Of a stretch of 64,000 nucleotides of DNA, positions 63,771 to 64,000 are shown one piece after another (position 1 is the first letter of the stretch; each line of letters starts with the position of its first letter). The notes under the pieces are model-generated. The model was not told the DNA's origin, did not search any database, and saw only the letters and a program-made list of their open reading frames with translations. The position numbers and the translations under genes were made by a program. Where the stretch lies: assembly GCA_963829355.1 (NCBI GenBank), contig CAWHHZ010000008.1, positions 310,001 through 374,000 of the forward strand, given 5' to 3'. The stretch is from CAWHHZ01 sp963829355 (lineage in GTDB: Bacteria > Acidobacteriota > Thermoanaerobaculia > Gp7-AA8 > JAHWKK01).

Positions 63771-64000
63771 TCACGCTCGTGCCGGACGCGCGGCCGCAGC
63801 ACCCTGCAGCGTTCCAGCGCCGCGAGAGATCATCTCCTGGAGCTCGTCCGCGTTGGACGACCGCGCAAGCGCCGTCTGCAAGTGTAATCTGGCGCTTGAA
63901 GTATAGCGTTGCCAGCGACTGATTGAACGTCTGCATTCCATACTTCGACTGTCCAGTCTGCATCATCGAGTAGATCTGGTGCACCTTGTCTTCGCGGATC
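63771..64000 (-). CDS. pilT: Type IV pilus retraction ATPase PilT, C-terminal end (partial, one frameshift)
   Basis: The window edge cuts the gene; only the last ~76 codons are present. KVHQIYSMMQTGQSKYGMQT and FNQSLATLYFKRQITLAD are strongly conserved in PilT. One extra G near 63875 breaks the frame; in the corrected frame it ends ALARSSNADELQEMISRGAG followed by TLQGAAAARPARA and stop at 63771. PilT is the hexameric motor that retracts type IV pili and is needed for twitching motility. Directly upstream of pilC. Confidence 0.9.

Noticed and set aside
1..64000. tRNA, rRNA or riboswitch genes
   Set aside because: I looked for cloverleaf-like GG...GTTCGAATC patterns and conserved rRNA stretches in the gene-free gaps and saw none.

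Overview
The window is GC-rich bacterial DNA, roughly 60% by eye, and carries a large cell-surface polysaccharide locus followed by ordinary chromosome. The gene set (EPS-associated MarR regulator, bi-domain oxidoreductase with heparinase-type lyase, IPTL-CTERM protein, PilT/PilC with a PilS-like kinase) and the many palindromic intergenic repeats suggest Acidobacteriota or a similar deep-branching Gram-negative lineage. That placement is inference; there is no rRNA or tRNA gene to anchor it.

Layout. 0-4.4 kb: the first codons of a probable Wzz-like chain-length gene at the left edge, then two paralogous secreted tail-fibre-like proteins with matching leaders. 4.4-30.6 kb: sugar and polymer genes, mostly one long minus-strand series of overlapping genes (WbqC, EPS MarR regulator, WecB, WecC, heparinase-like lyase, bi-domain oxidoreductase, methyltransferase, AsnB-type amidotransferase, sulfotransferases, Wzx flippase, Wzy polymerase, glycosyltransferases, and a second oxidoreductase/heparinase pair). 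30.7-36.0 kb: a plus-strand operon with two more sulfotransferases, a DPM/ArnC-type GT2, an RffA/WecE aminotransferase and a UPF0104 membrane protein. 36.0-39.7 kb: TPR protein, O-antigen ligase and a CapD/WbpM-type epimerase-dehydratase. 40.0-42.7 kb: a nucleotidyltransferase remnant and two tandem MntA/HepT toxin-antitoxin pairs. 43.0-47.9 kb: a giant secreted repeat protein with an IPTL-CTERM tail. 48.2-59.1 kb: hexuronate epimerase, acyltransferase, two small envelope proteins, a trans-sulfuration PLP enzyme, an MFS transporter, an NRDE protein, a SpoIIE-type phosphatase and a DUF1206 protein. 59.1-64.0 kb: ruvB, a PilS-like kinase, pilC and the 3' end of pilT.

How the genes fit together. 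WecB and WecC would make UDP-ManNAc and UDP-ManNAcA, CapD/WbpM and RffA would make amino or deoxy sugars, and AsnB could amidate a uronate. GT4 and GT2 enzymes and Wzx/Wzy would build and export the repeat unit. Five sulfotransferase-family proteins and two heparinase II/III-type proteins in one locus point to a sulfated, uronate-containing, glycosaminoglycan-like surface polymer. This is the most interesting system in the window.

Caution. At least 20 single-base frameshifts interrupt otherwise well-conserved genes, including pilT and asnB. They are densest at 9.3-13.0 kb and 46.7-47.9 kb. Many sit in short homopolymers, so sequencing or assembly error explains most of them better than true pseudogenes. 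Coordinates of frameshifted genes are given for the whole reconstructed gene. From 40.7 kb on, the intergenic gaps are filled with several families of palindromic or MITE-like repeats. The polysaccharide locus is nearly free of them.
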